A stretch of DNA of 64,000 nt from Beta vulgaris subsp. vulgaris (Eukaryota > Streptophyta > Magnoliopsida > Caryophyllales > Amaranthaceae). The position numbers were made by a program, and so were the translations under genes. The DNA is taken from the NCBI RefSeq assembly GCF_026745355.1, contig NC_079207.1, forward strand, positions 33,614,020 through 33,678,019, written 5' to 3'. Shown here in pieces: positions 22,033 through 34,089 of the stretch (position 1 is the stretch's first letter; each line of letters starts with the position of its first letter). The notes beneath the pieces were generated by a model. It ran no database searches. It worked only from the letters and a program-made list of their open reading frames with translations, and was not told the DNA's origin.

Positions 22033-23860
22033 TTTAGCCTGTATCCGAAATAATTAGTCAGTGGTAGGAACCCAGTCAGACTTGGGTTCCTCTATTGGGC
22101 TTGAGTTCCTTTTATCTTTCCACACTTGCTTAACTAAGTGAATGTTCCCCTCAATATGTTCTTCCCTGGTGGAACAGTCAGATACTAAGTGACCATTGTT
22201 CCCACATTAAGAGCATATTCGGTTGCTTGGCAGATCAACATATTTCTTCATTTTGTTTTTCTTCTTATGATTGAAACCTAGTCCATTTCTTCATTCATTT
22301 TTATATTTTTCTATCCAGCTAACTCGATCAGGAAGTTTTGTTCTTGAAGACTCACATTTCCCTTTAAGTACCAAACTTTCATTTAAAACAGAATCGCATG
22401 CATATTTCAATTTCTTGAAATCTGTTCTGGTATTTCTAGGGGAACTGGTTCCTTCAGGAACAAACAATTTCAATTATGCCATCTCCATATTCAAGAAGTA
22501 GTTTTCATTTTTAACCTTTTCATATGCTTCTTAAATACGCCGATTTTCATTAAACACTTCAAAGAACCGTTCCTCGATACTTGAGTTTAAAGTTTTAAAC
22601 CAGTTTGCATGTTCTTTGGTGACTTCCAAAGCATTCTCCATATTCTTCTCTCTAATGTAGATTGCCTTCTAATCATCCAAAGTTTCAAAAAGCAATTTAA
22701 TAAGTTGGTTCGTTTTAAGTTCTGATAACTCTTCTTCAATAACATTAATACATACCTTGTTGTTTAGCAAGTCCTCCTCGTTATCTTTATTTGCCATAAG
22801 ATATAGATGAGTTGTTTCTTCTTCAGGTTGTTCCTGCTCCTCATCAGAGTCGAATTCCCCCAGGCTGCAACCATGGCCCTTCTCATTTATGTTTTTGAGG
22901 AAGCCTTTTGTTGTTCCTTCCTTTTCCTTGTATTTTACTTTTTTCTTGTCGTTCTCTCAAAGTGGACACTCCTTAATAAAGTGATCAGAACTTCCATATT
23001 TATGACAGCTTAGCTTTGAGGGCTTTCTGGCATTCTTCCCTTCGTAGTTCCGGTTAAAGAACTTCATAAACTTTTTCACGATCAATGCTGCTTCCTCATC
23101 ATCAGTTTCTGAATCATCTTGTTCTTTATACTTGAGAGGTAAAGCTTTAGGCCTACTAGGATCAACCTCATGAGTTCCTAGGTGCAACTCATGAGTCAAC
23201 AAGGACCCTACAAGTTGCTCGACATTGAATGTAGTGAAGTCCTTAGTTTCTTGCAAAGCTGTTACTTTAGCGATCCATTTTTCATCTTGTGGGATACTCC
23301 TTAGGACTTTTCGAACCTGTTCCTCTGGAGTGATAGACTTTCCTAGAGAGTCAAGTTCATTGATAATATTAAAGAATCTAGTGAGCATATCTTGAACTGA
23401 ATCTTTAGGTTTCATCTGGAACAACTCATATCTGTGCATGAGCATGTATATCTTTGATCTTTTGACTTCGCTTATTCCTTCGTGTGTTACGTGTAGAAGT
23501 TCCCACATTTGCTTGGCAGATTTACAACCCATGATTCTATTGTGCTCATCGTCGGGACCAAGACCACAGTGGAGAATCTTCTTTGCTGGGTTGTTCATCT
23601 CCATCTTATCGAAGTCATCTTTATCATATTTTGAGAGATGTTAGGAACTGAATCGCCTTTTTCATCCTTCTCAGTGACTTCAAAGTCACCGATTTCAATG
23701 ACTCTCCACACTTGATAATTTTCAGCCTTAATGAAGATTTCCATACGGTTTTTCTAGTATGGAGAATGCTTGCCATTGAACATAGGCGGATGTTGGGTTG
23801 AGTAACCTTCATCTAATCTTTCTCCCGTATTGTTCATGATTATTAGGTACTAGCTCCTCA
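22033..23860 (-). pseudogene. Sirevirus B gag, broken
   Basis: The central open part (22957-23604) shows CGLGPDDEHNRIMGCKSAKQ, MWELLHVTHEGISEVKRSKI, KVLRSIPQDEKWIAKVTALQ and a zinc knuckle CHKYGSSDHFIKEC in which the second Cys is Tyr. This is the long UBN2-type Gag of Sireviruses. The start lies near 23830 in another frame. Downstream, 22033-22956 carries the Sirevirus gag tail (Ser/Lys-rich, 22291-22473) in fragments. Gag builds the particle and binds RNA. Frameshifts at about 23610 and 22950 plus the knuckle change disable it. Confidence 0.85.
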
Positions 23861-23885
23861 GTGTTAACTGATTTTGGAGGACCAA

Positions 23886-23897
23886 GCTCTGATACCA
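23886..23897 (-). other. primer-binding site, Sirevirus B
   Basis: Minus-strand TGGTATCAGAGC, complementary to the 3' end of plant initiator Met tRNA, two bases inside the LTR end. Confidence 0.9.
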
Positions 23898-23899
23898 AT

Positions 23900-25027
23900 T
23901 GTTAGTCTAGTATAAACACTAGAACAACTACAAGAGGGGGGGTGAATTGTAGTTGGGGAGATTTTCATACTTTTTGCGGATAATATGATTTGAAACCTAA
24001 TGAAGAGAAAAGACAATAAGGAAGAACACAAGAAGATCCTTTTAACAAGGTTCTCTTCCTCAATTTTTTAGGGAGAAATGTTGATCTTTTATTTATAATT
24101 GTTATTACAACTTAATATAAATCAATCCTCACTTAGTTCCTCTAGGAACCAGTTCTAGTAACCTTGTTCCCCCTGAACACGTGACTATCCTCACTTGACT
24201 TCAGTAGAAGTCTTCTCTTTCTCTCTTCTCTTTCTCTTTCTCTTTCTCACACTTGATTACAAAATTTTGTTATCTCAACCCACTCTCGAAAAGTATTACA
24301 CGAATAATTGCTTGAAGAGTAATAAAACCAAAATAAACTTCCTTATAAAATAATACAATTAAATCTGGGAAGTTGTACAAAATAATCTAGTTCATTGTTG
24401 AGCCATATAAAGGAGATCTCAACAGCTCCTATTTTTGCTCCATTACATAGACGTGGGTGTTAGAAATGACCCTGATCTATCTGTTGATGTAGCCATAATA
24501 TCCACGCCGTTTTTCCCACTAAATCCACGTTCTTCCAGCCACCTTTTCACAATTTTAGCATTAGGTTAGTTGTGCGCTATCTTCTTGGGTAGTTGGTTAC
24601 TCCTCCAAGATTCTAGGAACTGACTCCCTAGATTCCATGAACAACAGCGTGACTTTAGTGTCCTTTGCAATAGCTTAGTTTGTTAAGGTTTGTTACGCCC
24701 AAAACTTCAGCCATTCAATCTATAAGGAATTAACAAACGCATACTCTCTCTAATATCATGGAGATTATTTTTATTCAAAATAACATTCCATGTAATTAGG
24801 TTAGCAAATTATAACACATAATAATTCGAGTAAATGAATTAATTTATTTGAATAACTTGACTATTAGGTTAAACTCATAACCATTTCTCCACAAGTTATA
24901 ATTAAATAAATTACACTCAAGACAATATGAAAATTAATTCTAAGTTATACAATTAATTTCCTAGACTCAACTTATTTTCCTAGACTCAATAACATTATTT
25001 GTCATCATTAAAACCGTGAATACAACA
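23900..25027 (-). repeat. Sirevirus B 5' LTR (1.13 kb)
   Basis: Minus-strand start TGTTGTATTCACGG and end CTAGACTAACA give TGTT...AACA termini. The primer site follows directly. Its reverse complement recurs at 17551-18405 and its relative at 7657-8731. The bases ATCTC at 25028-25032 should be one target duplication; no partner is found because the other end is rearranged. Confidence 0.88.
24404..24411 (-). promoter_or_regulatory. TATA box of Sirevirus B LTR
   Basis: Minus-strand CTCCTTTATATGGCTC. The same site in the inverted copy near 17908 reads CTCCTATATATGGCTC. Confidence 0.55.
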
Positions 25028-25032
25028 ATCTC

Positions 25033-25262
25033 TATGAGTTTGGAAGCTCGCATCGGTTAACCTTTAGTCCTCCTCAAGTACTTTAGGATGCTCTAATCTG
25101 CAGTCCAGTGTGCTTCTCCTGGATTTGCTTGGAACCTGCTACACATGCTCAAGGCATGTGCAACATTTGGTTGAGTACTTATCATGGCATAGATGATAGA
25201 TCATGTAGTCGAAGCATATATAAGGTATGCTACTCATTCGCTTCAAATATTGAATTTTGAAA
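25033..25262 (-). pseudogene. copia RT/RNase H border fragment
   Basis: A minus-strand frame reads SIIYAMISTQPNVAHALSM, then CSRFQANPGEAHWTA and SILKYLRRTK. This is the segment joining RT and RNase H in many copia elements. It differs from copia 1 and from the Sireviruses, so it is a third copia source. It carries at least two stops. Sirevirus B lies directly to the left and probably inserted into it. Confidence 0.75.
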
Positions 25263-26486
25263 CATCAAGTTTATCCAATTAGATTATTAAGTTACCTGAT
25301 GAGCTCAATATTTAATTTTCCTAGTATATAGTAAATAATACAAGTATGTGTACTTCCGTTCATGCTACAATAAAAAGTTTTCACTCCCCATAAGCTATAC
25401 ACTTAGTCTTTCAATGTTGTGATTTTTATTAAAGACGATGTACTAATTATTTACTTGAGGCAAATATGATGTATATCTAAGTTAGTTGTTAGGAACCTCA
25501 TAGACTTCAACCCTCTAACAAATTAAACAAAAATTTTTTTGGTCAATTTTAACTATAAAAGCAATAAAAAAGATATTTCATTTCTCAACATTTAAACGAA
25601 TAGTAAAACTAATAGTTACTCAATGGATTTTATAACTACTATTTAACTATATTAGCTGACAAAAAAATTAAGACTAACTGACTGGGTATATAATTTGTAA
25701 GTTTTTTTTATAATTAAAAATAAGTTTATAAAAAAAGTGTGTTAATAAATTATTACTATCTATTTTCTCAAAAAAATTAGTTATCTATATAATGTATAAA
25801 TTTTCTTGTCAAAAGACATATGTAAATATTAATTAGAAACATTTTATTGGAAGTGGGAATAATTTGAATTTAGCAGTTATGAAAAAAATAAATAAGGAGA
25901 GATTTGGGGAATGGATTGGAGTAAATGATCAGAGAAATAAGGAAAAGATCAAAATAAGGAATGATTCATTATTTTTGAAAAAATAAAAATAGTAAAATAG
26001 TGAAAAGATAAAGAAAAGAGCAACAAGTCAACTTCTATCTGCCAACTACCCCCTAATTAGTAATTAATATCCTATATTTCTTTAGCTTTTTGATGGCCTT
26101 AATTATATTTCAAGGTATAACATAACAAAATAATTGAATTGACTGAATAATAACATTATTTGTAAATTTGTAATATATCATTTGTAGAATAAAATGATAT
26201 TTTCTTATACAAAAAAAGAGTGGGAATTATAAAGTTTTTTTACCATAGAGTAATAAATTTTAATTTTTTTAAATGAACAATAAGATCTAAAATAAAAAAC
26301 ACTATTGAAAAATTATATATGGAAAGGTTTGAAGAAAAGCCATACTTATCAAAAATCAAAATGTATCATAAGTTTATTTCAAATATATTACTATACACCA
26401 AAAATAAATGAGTAATATATAGTATATACTATAATAATTAAAGGTCCGAACATAATAGACACAAAATATTTATATAAGTTCAAATA
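25263..26486. other. AT-rich intergenic DNA, nothing recognised
   Basis: Very AT-rich with A and T runs, no ORF over 60 codons and no repeat or transposon end that I can identify. Confidence 0.6.
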
Positions 26487-27060
26487 GAACAATGTTATAT
26501 AATCGATAAGCAAATATAAAAAGCGCTTATGATCGATGTACTAATCATCATGAATTGAATATGGAATAACAACATATGACCAATTATCATCAAAGAAAAT
26601 GATCAAGTAATAAGAACAACATTTATATGATCGATAAACAATTACTAGTGACGCTTATGATTGATTAACTGATCATCATGAATTAAATAAGAAATAATAA
26701 TATATAATCGATCATCCTTAAACAAAATAATCGAGGAATAAGAACAATGTTATATGATCAAATAAAACTAATAAGTGACTGCTATGAAATATGTAGTGAT
26801 CATCATGAATTGACTAAGGAATAATAATACATAATCGATCATCCTTAAACAAAATTATCAAATAATAAGAACAATGTTATATGATCGATAAACTAAACTA
26901 GTGGCTATGATCGACATATTAATCACCATGAATTGAATAATAATAAAAATATATGATCGATAAACTATATAAGTGACGCCTATGATCGATATATTGATCA
27001 TCTCTAATGGAATAAAAATTAATGATATGTGAGTGATCATCTTTTAAAAATTGATATAAA
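26487..27060 (+). repeat. ~127-bp tandem repeat, about 4.5 copies
   Basis: Units start GAACAATGTTATATGATCGA at 26487, 26614, 26742 and 26869 (spacing 127, 128, 127), followed by a shortened unit from about 26946. Shared inner words are ACTAGTGACGCTTATGATCG, GATCATCATGAATTGA and AATCGATCATCCTTAAAC. The units are rich in the palindromes GATC and ATCGAT. Confidence 0.8.
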
Positions 27061-27280
27061 ATATATTATGATCATAACATTTACATACAAAAATAATAAA
27101 GGTAGCTAAGAATTTATATAAATGTTTTACGTTTATGGTAATTTTATTAATATAGTAAAAAAATTATTATTAGCATGTGATTGATAAAAGAAAAAAAAAA
27201 CTACCTTTAAAAAGAAAAAAGAAAAAAAAGGATGGATGAAAGCATAAGTAACAAATTTATGGATAATATCAAATTATCAA

Positions 27281-27662
27281 GGCAAAATTGGCCTCAACAC
27301 CACCAACTATGGACGGGGTGCACCCAACACCACCAAATTTGACTAGTAGCCAAAACACCTCATATTATTGGCATGGTGCAACGAGTATCATAAATTAAGT
27401 TGGAGCTAACTTTTTCTTGCCGATGGCAAGGTAACCGTGTTATCCGCCCCCCCCCCATTTTACCCTTTTTCTTTCATTCATACTATTTTTTCATTGATTA
27501 GAAGTTTGTCACGTGAACATGTATAAAAAAAAAGTTAGATTCAGCATCATTTATGACACTGCTGCACCCATGGCAATAGTTTTTGGTGTTTTGGCTACTA
27601 GACAAAGTTGGTGACGTTAGGTGCACCAGAGATATAGTTTGTTGTGTTGAGGCCAAATTGCC
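27281..27662. mobile_element. MITE with ~78-bp inverted ends and 9-bp target duplication (MULE type)
   Basis: The left end GGCAAAATTGGCCTCAACAC and the right end (complement GGCAATTTGGCCTCAACAC) stay similar for about 78 bp, to GTAGCCAAAACACC. Flanks AATTATCAA (27272-27280) and AATGATCAA (27663-27671) match at 8 of 9 bases. Long ends with 9-bp duplication are the mark of Mutator-like elements. There is no coding capacity. A C-run lies at 27448-27457. Confidence 0.85.
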
Positions 27663-27884
27663 AATGATCAATTACTTATATAATGATGGATTCTTATTTT
27701 CCCTATGTTGTAGAGTTGTAGCATCAAAGTTTTAATATTACCCATGATTTACTCATTTCCTAACTAAATATATAATATTCATTCCCAACTAAATATATCT
27801 TCTTAAGTTCCAGTATCATTTTCGACTCTGTGTATCCCTCTTCAATTTTCCTAGCTTGAATTCCTTTATCTCTCAACTATAAAT

Positions 27885-30170
27885 ATGAAGCCTATGCATA
27901 GCCCAATTCTCACAGCACAACCAAATATTTCTGAGTTTCTTCAGCTTTTAGAATCTCCTCATTTTAATGGCTTCACCAGACTCCTCTATGCTCAACCTCC
28001 AAAGAAATTCAAAAACTACCTAGTGCATCACAACTTACCTCATATGATGATAAACCATTATGGAACCATGTTATTGTTGTTCAAAATCCTTGTAGTGGCG
28101 GGAATAGAAAATGGAGTTGTAACTATTGTGATAAAAAGGTTATAAGTTCAAACTGAAAACTGAAAGCCCATCTCTTAAAATTACCTGGGCATGGTGTACA
28201 TCCATGTATGAAGGTCAATGATCAAATTCAGAAAATAACATGATAAGGCAGAGGCTAAAAAGGCTAGAGACTCTTTTGAAGCAAAGAGGAAACTTGATTA
28301 TGTGACCCTCCCCCTAATTCCGACTTGCTGTAACAAAGAAGAAATAGAGGTACAATAGCAGCATGTTTCAATTTTGCGAAAAGAGATGACTTAGATAAGG
28401 AATGTTCTCAAATGATCAATTCCTCAGCACTTCCATTCTCAATTGTCAAAAGTCTATGCTTTCATGAGTTTATTCTGAAACTTGCAAACAGTTGGTGTTG
28501 TGGGTATGTTCCACCAACTTACAACATGTTAAGAATCACTTTATTGCAGCACGAGAAAACACATGTGAATACTTTGCTCCAGCCTTTTGGGAGCTCTTGG
28601 AAGAAGAAAGGAGTGTCTTTATGCTTAGATGGGTGGACTGATCGACAAAAGAGGTCCCTCATCAATGACATGGCTACATCAGGAAGAGGTTACATGTTTC
28701 TTAAAGCTTTTGACACAATTAGAAATTTGAAGGATACTGACTATGTTGTAAGTCTGTTTCAAGAGGTTATCGATGAAGAAGGGGCTAATAACATTGTCCA
28801 GATTATCATTAATATTCAGGTTTGAGTATTTAAGCCGAATATCCCCATGTTTTTTAGACACCTTGTGTTGTGCACACTTTGAATTTGACACTAAAAGCTA
28901 TCTGTGAACCCCCCCCCCTCCAGCAACTCAAGCCAAAATGAGGAGTGTAAGTGGATCTATTTTGTTTTAAATCATGGGAAATCCCTTACTACTTTTAAGA
29001 AGCATTCGAAACACATTCTTATTAAGGTAGTAGAAACACGCTTTGCCTCTCATGCATGTTATCATGGAAGAACGCTTGTTCAAAGTTAAAAATGCTCTTG
29101 AAAAGATGGTCTTAGATGTTCAGTGGAATACCTTTAGGAAGACACATTTAGAGGCTAGAGCTGATGGAGTAAAAGAATGTGTAATTTTTGATAGATGGTG
29201 GGACAAAGTATGATATTTTCTGAATTTCACAACACCCTTTCATAATATGATAAGGAAAGGTGATCTTGATGCTCCTTGTTTGCATTTGATATATGACTGG
29301 TGGGATACTATGATTGAAGAAGTTAGAAGTAAATTTTTTGAGCATTAGAGTTTAGATGCAATTATTGGTCATTCATCATTTATTTTTAATGTGATTCATT
29401 GTGTACTTGAATCAAGGTGGAACAAAAGTAATACTCCTCTTCACTGTATGACACATTCACTTGTTCTGAAATATTATATAGCGAGTCATGGTTACAAGGA
29501 GGGAATCCATTAGTTCTAAGGGTATCCTCTAGCGAGGATGAAGAACAACAAATAAATGATTCAAAAAAATGCTTACAACCTCTGATGATCTTCGAAAATT
29601 TTATGCCGAGTATGGACAATTCTCGGGTACTTTGGACTTTTTTTTAGTGAAGCCCATGTAATGGAAGCTTGGATGCACAAAGATCCCCTGAATTGGTAGG
29701 CCAGTTATGGTTCATCCACACTAACATTACAAGCTCTCGCATTCAAGTTACTTTCAACAACCTACTTCTTCCTCATGATGTGAAAGAAACTGGAGTTCTT
29801 TTTCTAACATTCATAATAAGAGAAAGAGGCTAGCTTCTAGCAGAGAAGAAGATTTATTCTATGTTTACTCTAATTTGGTATGTTATCCAGAAAGAAGGAA
29901 GGGTACACTACCGATCCATCAAGCTTTTGGGATGTTGTTATGTTTGTAGATTTTTAACTTAATATATAGTCAGTTCGATGCATTCGTTTATTCAATTTTT
30001 GGACTATTTTGATGACTAACATTCTTCAAAGGTGGATATTGACTTCTTGTTGATGAAAATTACATTGAAGGTTTTGTTAATCTTTTTCTTGAGAAGTAGG
30101 ACATTGAAGATGTTAATGATGAAGTTGAAGACAATGCATCAAGCTGCTTTGTGAAGTCAACGTATTGGAG
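27885..30170 (+). pseudogene. hAT transposase (BED, DUF659, dimerisation), degenerate
   Basis: Pieces in order: a BED zinc finger (KWSCNYCDKK ... LKAHLLKLPGHGVHPC, about 28085-28210); the DUF659-type core at 28412-28825 with YVPPTYNMLR, DGWTDRQKRSLIND and SGRGYMFLKAFDT; TPCVVHTLNLTLKAICE at about 28860-28910; VETRFASHACYHGRTL at about 29030; and the C-terminal dimerisation block about 29735-29890 (ERNWSSFSNIHNKRKRLASS, REEDLFYVYSNL). A TGA replaces a Cys just before ERNW. hAT transposases cut and paste elements with 8-bp target duplications. At least six stops or shifts make this one dead. No terminal inverted repeats were found. Confidence 0.87.
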
Positions 30171-30516
30171 GAGGCTTGAAGTACAAAGATGATATTTTAT
30201 TGTGTTAGATTATTTTTGGCTTTTTCTTTAATTCAAACTTGGAGTTTTTTTGGAAGTTTATGTCAACAATTTTATGTCAGCTAAGAAAGATGATATTATG
30301 TTTTCTTTAACTCTTAATGATGAAGTTGAAGACGATGCATGAAATTGCTTTGTGAAGTCAACGTATTGGAAGAGGCTTGAAGTATAAAGCTGATATTTTA
30401 TTGTGTTAGATTAGTTTTGGCTTTTTCTTTAATTTAGAGATTTGGAGTTTTTAGAAGTTTATGTCAACAATTTTATGTCAGCTAAGAAAGCCGATATTAT
30501 GTTTTCTTTAACTCTT
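30114..30516 (+). repeat. 201-bp tandem duplication at the hAT tail
   Basis: TAATGATGAAGTTGAAGAC opens both copies (30114-30314 and 30315-30516). Both contain TTGTGAAGTCAACGTATTGG and TATGTCAACAATTTTATGTC and end TTTTCTTTAACTCTT. They differ at scattered bases and small indels. The first copy begins within the end of the transposase coding remnant. Confidence 0.88.
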
Positions 30517-30629
30517 TTTGGTGCTAATTGGAACTCATAAGCTTATTGTGATGATTAAATATTAATATAAAGTACTTTGAATGATCCATCCATAATTCTT
30601 TTTTTAACATATTAATTTAAATTTTAAAT

Positions 30630-31781
30630 GGGATATTATCTCAGATAACCCTGACATATAGACTTTGTTCCCAAATAACCCTGACATTCTTTTTACCCAC
30701 ATGGGCCTAAACTTGTATTTTGTCATTAAACCTGACGGAGTTATTAACGACGTTAACTATTTCAAAAAAAAATACTTACTACCTTTTTTTTAAAAAAAAA
30801 AAACAAACTGATCATCTCTTTCTCTCCATTTTTCTTCATCTCTTGTCAAGCATTCATCAATGGTTTCCACCACTTTTTCCAAAATTTCTTCCTTTGTTTT
30901 GTTCGGCAACCAAACTCATGTATTGAATTGAAATGAAATGAACAACAAATCCCCAAAATTTCGAAGAGGAAGAGATTGAGAGGGGGAAGAGAAGATAGTG
31001 CCAAATACTGTAATTTTCTAAGATTTGTCACTTGGACTTGGAAAAAACCATAGAAATCAAAATAGAAGCTAGATAGCGCCAAGTCATCAATAAGTTGGAG
31101 GAAAAAGGATTTTACTTCAGCAGTAATTGTGTCGTGGGATTCTCTCTCTTCTCACAATTCTATGGGTAATGGGATTTTGTGGTTGGAACCACGATTAACC
31201 ACAATAGCAACACCAACATCATCTTCGACCTCCATTCTCTCTCTCCTCACATTCTTTCTCCTCTTATCTCTCCTCCATTCACTGTCGTGCGTTGTATTTT
31301 CTCTCTCCTATGCGTGAATCTCGTTATAAAAGGAACTCAAACTTTCTCCCTCCTCTGCGTGAATATGGGTATAAGTGAAACTGCTTGGGTTTTGGGGTGT
31401 TTTTTTTATAGCAATTAAGGAGAAATAATGGGTTTCCTCTAACATTGTGTGGTGGCTATTGATGTAGGAGATGAAGAACAAGAGTGAGAAAATCAAATTA
31501 AAACATATTCTGGAATTTAAATAGAAGAGTAACAAGGACTTGAAGAACAAGAAAGAGAAAGTGCTGAAGAACAATAGAGAGAGGATGAAGAACACAAAAT
31601 GTTTTTTTTATATAAAAAAATAGGTTTTTAATTATAGATGTCAAAATAGTTAACGTCATGTCTAATTCCATTAGGTTTAATGACAAAAAATCAAGTTCAG
31701 GGTTATCGAAGACGGGGCTGCCAAAGTCGGGGTTATATTGGAAAAAGGCCTATAAGTCAGGGTTATCTAAGATAATATCCT
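30630..31781. mobile_element. non-autonomous Mutator-like element (1.15 kb)
   Basis: The left end GGGATATTATCTCAGATAAC and the right end (complement AGGATATTATCTTAGATAAC) continue as related ends for over 100 bp, through CATTAAACCTGA/CATTAAACCTAA. Flanks ATTTTAAAT at 30621-30629 and 31782-31790 are identical 9-mers. No transposase is present. The interior (about 30800-31600) holds pyrimidine- and purine-rich stretches with small ORFs on both strands that I do not recognise. A captured host fragment is possible but not shown. Confidence 0.9.
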
Positions 31782-33434
31782 ATTTTAAATTACATACCTC
31801 TGTCATGTGTCCCCGAGTTCATATCCAAAATTTGGACTCTTCACAAACGAGTCCTTGAATCCTTAAAATTACAATTTGAAGAGTCCGACACTCGTACACG
31901 TACCCGAGTGTGAGCATCATAGCTTCTAACCAAGTTCATGCTCATAAACTCCAACTATTTTTCAAGAAACTTTGACATAATAAATATAGCAGTTGATACT
32001 TAAAAAATTCCTTGACTCCTAGTTTGTCTTCACTTCATGCATTAAACTATTAGTCAAGGTCCCTTTTGCTGCAAAGTCCTACTTAAGAACTCAACTTCCC
32101 TTGACCTTTTCCAACTTATGAACTTCATAGCTGAACGCAGTTAATGGTATCATTAGATCATTTGTTATGATGTCATCATCAAAATATCAAGGGTAACATC
32201 ATGGATGATGATTTGACTACAAATGGAAAGTTGGCAAACCATAAATTATGCGCGAGCAACAAAGGTGCGTCCCAACATATTTGCTACACCCAAACAATGT
32301 TGTTGCGTGCCACACACACTATTGATACGCCAGACACGGGTACTGTGCGTGTGACTCACACTTTATGTCTTCTGCACATTGTACTCGACATTGGGGTTTT
32401 GCGTTTTGACGATCTATTGTTTGTTCTTCGATCTTTTGATTCTAATGTGAGGGGATGCAACATTTAACTATAGCATTCAAGAGTGTTATTTAGGAAAGAA
32501 ATACTATGCAGTTCCAAAGTAAAGTGAATATCTATGTTTTAGCACTATAATATGGTTTAGTTTTAGTCGAAAAGTTCTATGACTAAGAGATTGATCCAAA
32601 CCTTCATATCTTTGCTTAAAAGATGATCATGTCTAGGAGAGTTTCCCTATATCTAGTCAGGAACCAGAAAGAAAAGCATAGTTGGGTAGCTTCGCTTATG
32701 ACGAAGATCCACCACTATCAGTTATGATTCTTTTTGGATGACAAAGCGTAAACCCCCTTGGGGCACCGAACGTATATAATATGTGCTAATTGAGCAACGA
32801 CACTACTTTAACACCTTGTTTGTCTTGGAGGAAATTAAGGGAAAGGAAGGGGAGGATCTAGAAAATGGAGGGATGAATTGAGAGGGATGAATTCCTTCAT
32901 ATGTTTCGAGAAAAAAATCTCTCCAAGTACAATGGAATGAATTGGAAGGAAGACTTATTATTCTTCCTCCAGCTTTTCGTTCCTTTCTTTCCTCATTTCT
33001 ACCCAAACACACCGTGAGAGAAATTTAAAACCATGGAAGGGGAAGTAATGCAATATGCATAGCATGAATAATGCAATAAAATATGATTTTAATGTTTTGA
33101 CCTTCACCTAATTACATAAATTTTTCTAAAAATTTAATTACGAAGAAAACAATTATATTTTTGAAAAAGAATCCCTAACTGATTAGTCAAATTGTAGGCC
33201 TGTGATTATCATGTTTTAGCCAACACATGTTTAATGATATTTTGGCTATGAGAAAAATCGCCAATACATTTTCAGAAAAAAAATCAAATAAGTAAGAGAT
33301 TTTGAGTTCGAAGTGAATTTCCTTACTTTATCCAATGAAAGATTTAATAGCATGCATATAGTTCAATTAATAGTTGGCAAAGACAAATATGTTAAAGGTT
33401 TGTTTGACACATAATATATAATTTTGGTGATCAA
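31782..33434. other. intergenic DNA without recognised gene
   Basis: An 88-codon plus-strand ORF (32201-32467) has no recognisable motif. Apart from the candidate MITE at about 32810-33015 I see nothing to annotate. Confidence 0.55.
32810..33015. mobile_element. candidate small MITE
   Basis: CACCTTGTTTGTCTTGGAGG at the left faces a right end whose complement is CACGGTGTGTTTGGGTAG. The interior is rich in GGAAAGGAAGG words. The ends match imperfectly and no clear target duplication is seen. Confidence 0.35.
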
Positions 33435-34060
33435 TGTTGTAGCCTAAAAATCAACAGCTACCCTTATGACACGTGGCGCTATCACAGCCCTACATGTGGC
33501 ATCTGTTTAAGCCAAGGAAAGTACAAAGGCCTGCAAGTTTCATGGGCTAAAGTACACCTCTCTGAGGAAAAGGTGTACTGAAAAGCTCCTTTATGGCCCT
33601 AAAATTGTACTTAGGCCCACTGAAGTAAAGCCTGATTCAGCTACAAGGTAAAAGCTAACTAATCAGCGCCTTGCCACGTGTCCTGATATTATTGCTTAGC
33701 CAATCAGATGCTCCCAAATTAGGGTGACATCAAGGTACAACAGTCATCTCAAACAGTATAGATAGTCCTTGATTTCAAGGTGAAAGGTACGTTTTTCAGA
33801 GCATAATACTGTTACTCTGTCATAAATTCTTCTCTCTCTCTACTTTCTCTCTCTAAAAGTTCCTTTACATCCCTGATATCTGACTTAAGCATCGGAGGGG
33901 GAAATACCACCCAAACCTCCAGGGTGGGTCCCTTTTTTGCAGGTTGCTGGTCAGAAGTTTGCACTGGGATTCGAGCCAATCATTGTTGCACAAGTCTCCA
34001 GTTTTAGAACCTAACTTTAGGAGTTGTGATATTTAATTGCTAGTTTCGTACTACGTAACA
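33435..34060 (+). repeat. Tat element 5' LTR
   Basis: TGTTGTAGCCTAAA...CTACGTAACA. The TATA position reads AGTATAGATAG, where the 3' LTR has ACTATAAATAG. It carries a CTCTCT tract near 33830-33855. Confidence 0.92.
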
Positions 34061-34076
34061 TTTGGCGCCGTATGTG
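34061..34076 (+). other. primer-binding site, Tat element
   Basis: TTTGGCGCCGTATGTG begins directly after the LTR. TGGCGCCG-type sites are usual in Tat and Athila elements. Confidence 0.8.
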
Positions 34077-34089
34077 GGGAGACGCAACA

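Larger units (their letters stand above)
18406..25027 (-). mobile_element. Sirevirus-type Ty1/copia element B
   Basis: On the minus strand from right to left: 5' LTR (23900-25027), initiator-Met primer site, gag, protease, integrase, RT, RNase H, spacer and the first codons of the accessory ORF. It then ends at 18406 against an inverted LTR piece instead of its own 3' LTR. Gag is the long UBN2 type of SIRE-like elements. Every domain carries stops or changed catalytic residues. It sits beside a copia RT fragment at 25033-25262. Confidence 0.9.

Noticed and set aside
32201..32467. 88-codon ORF as a small host gene
   Set aside because: No motif, codon pattern or gene structure around it; length is within chance for this composition.
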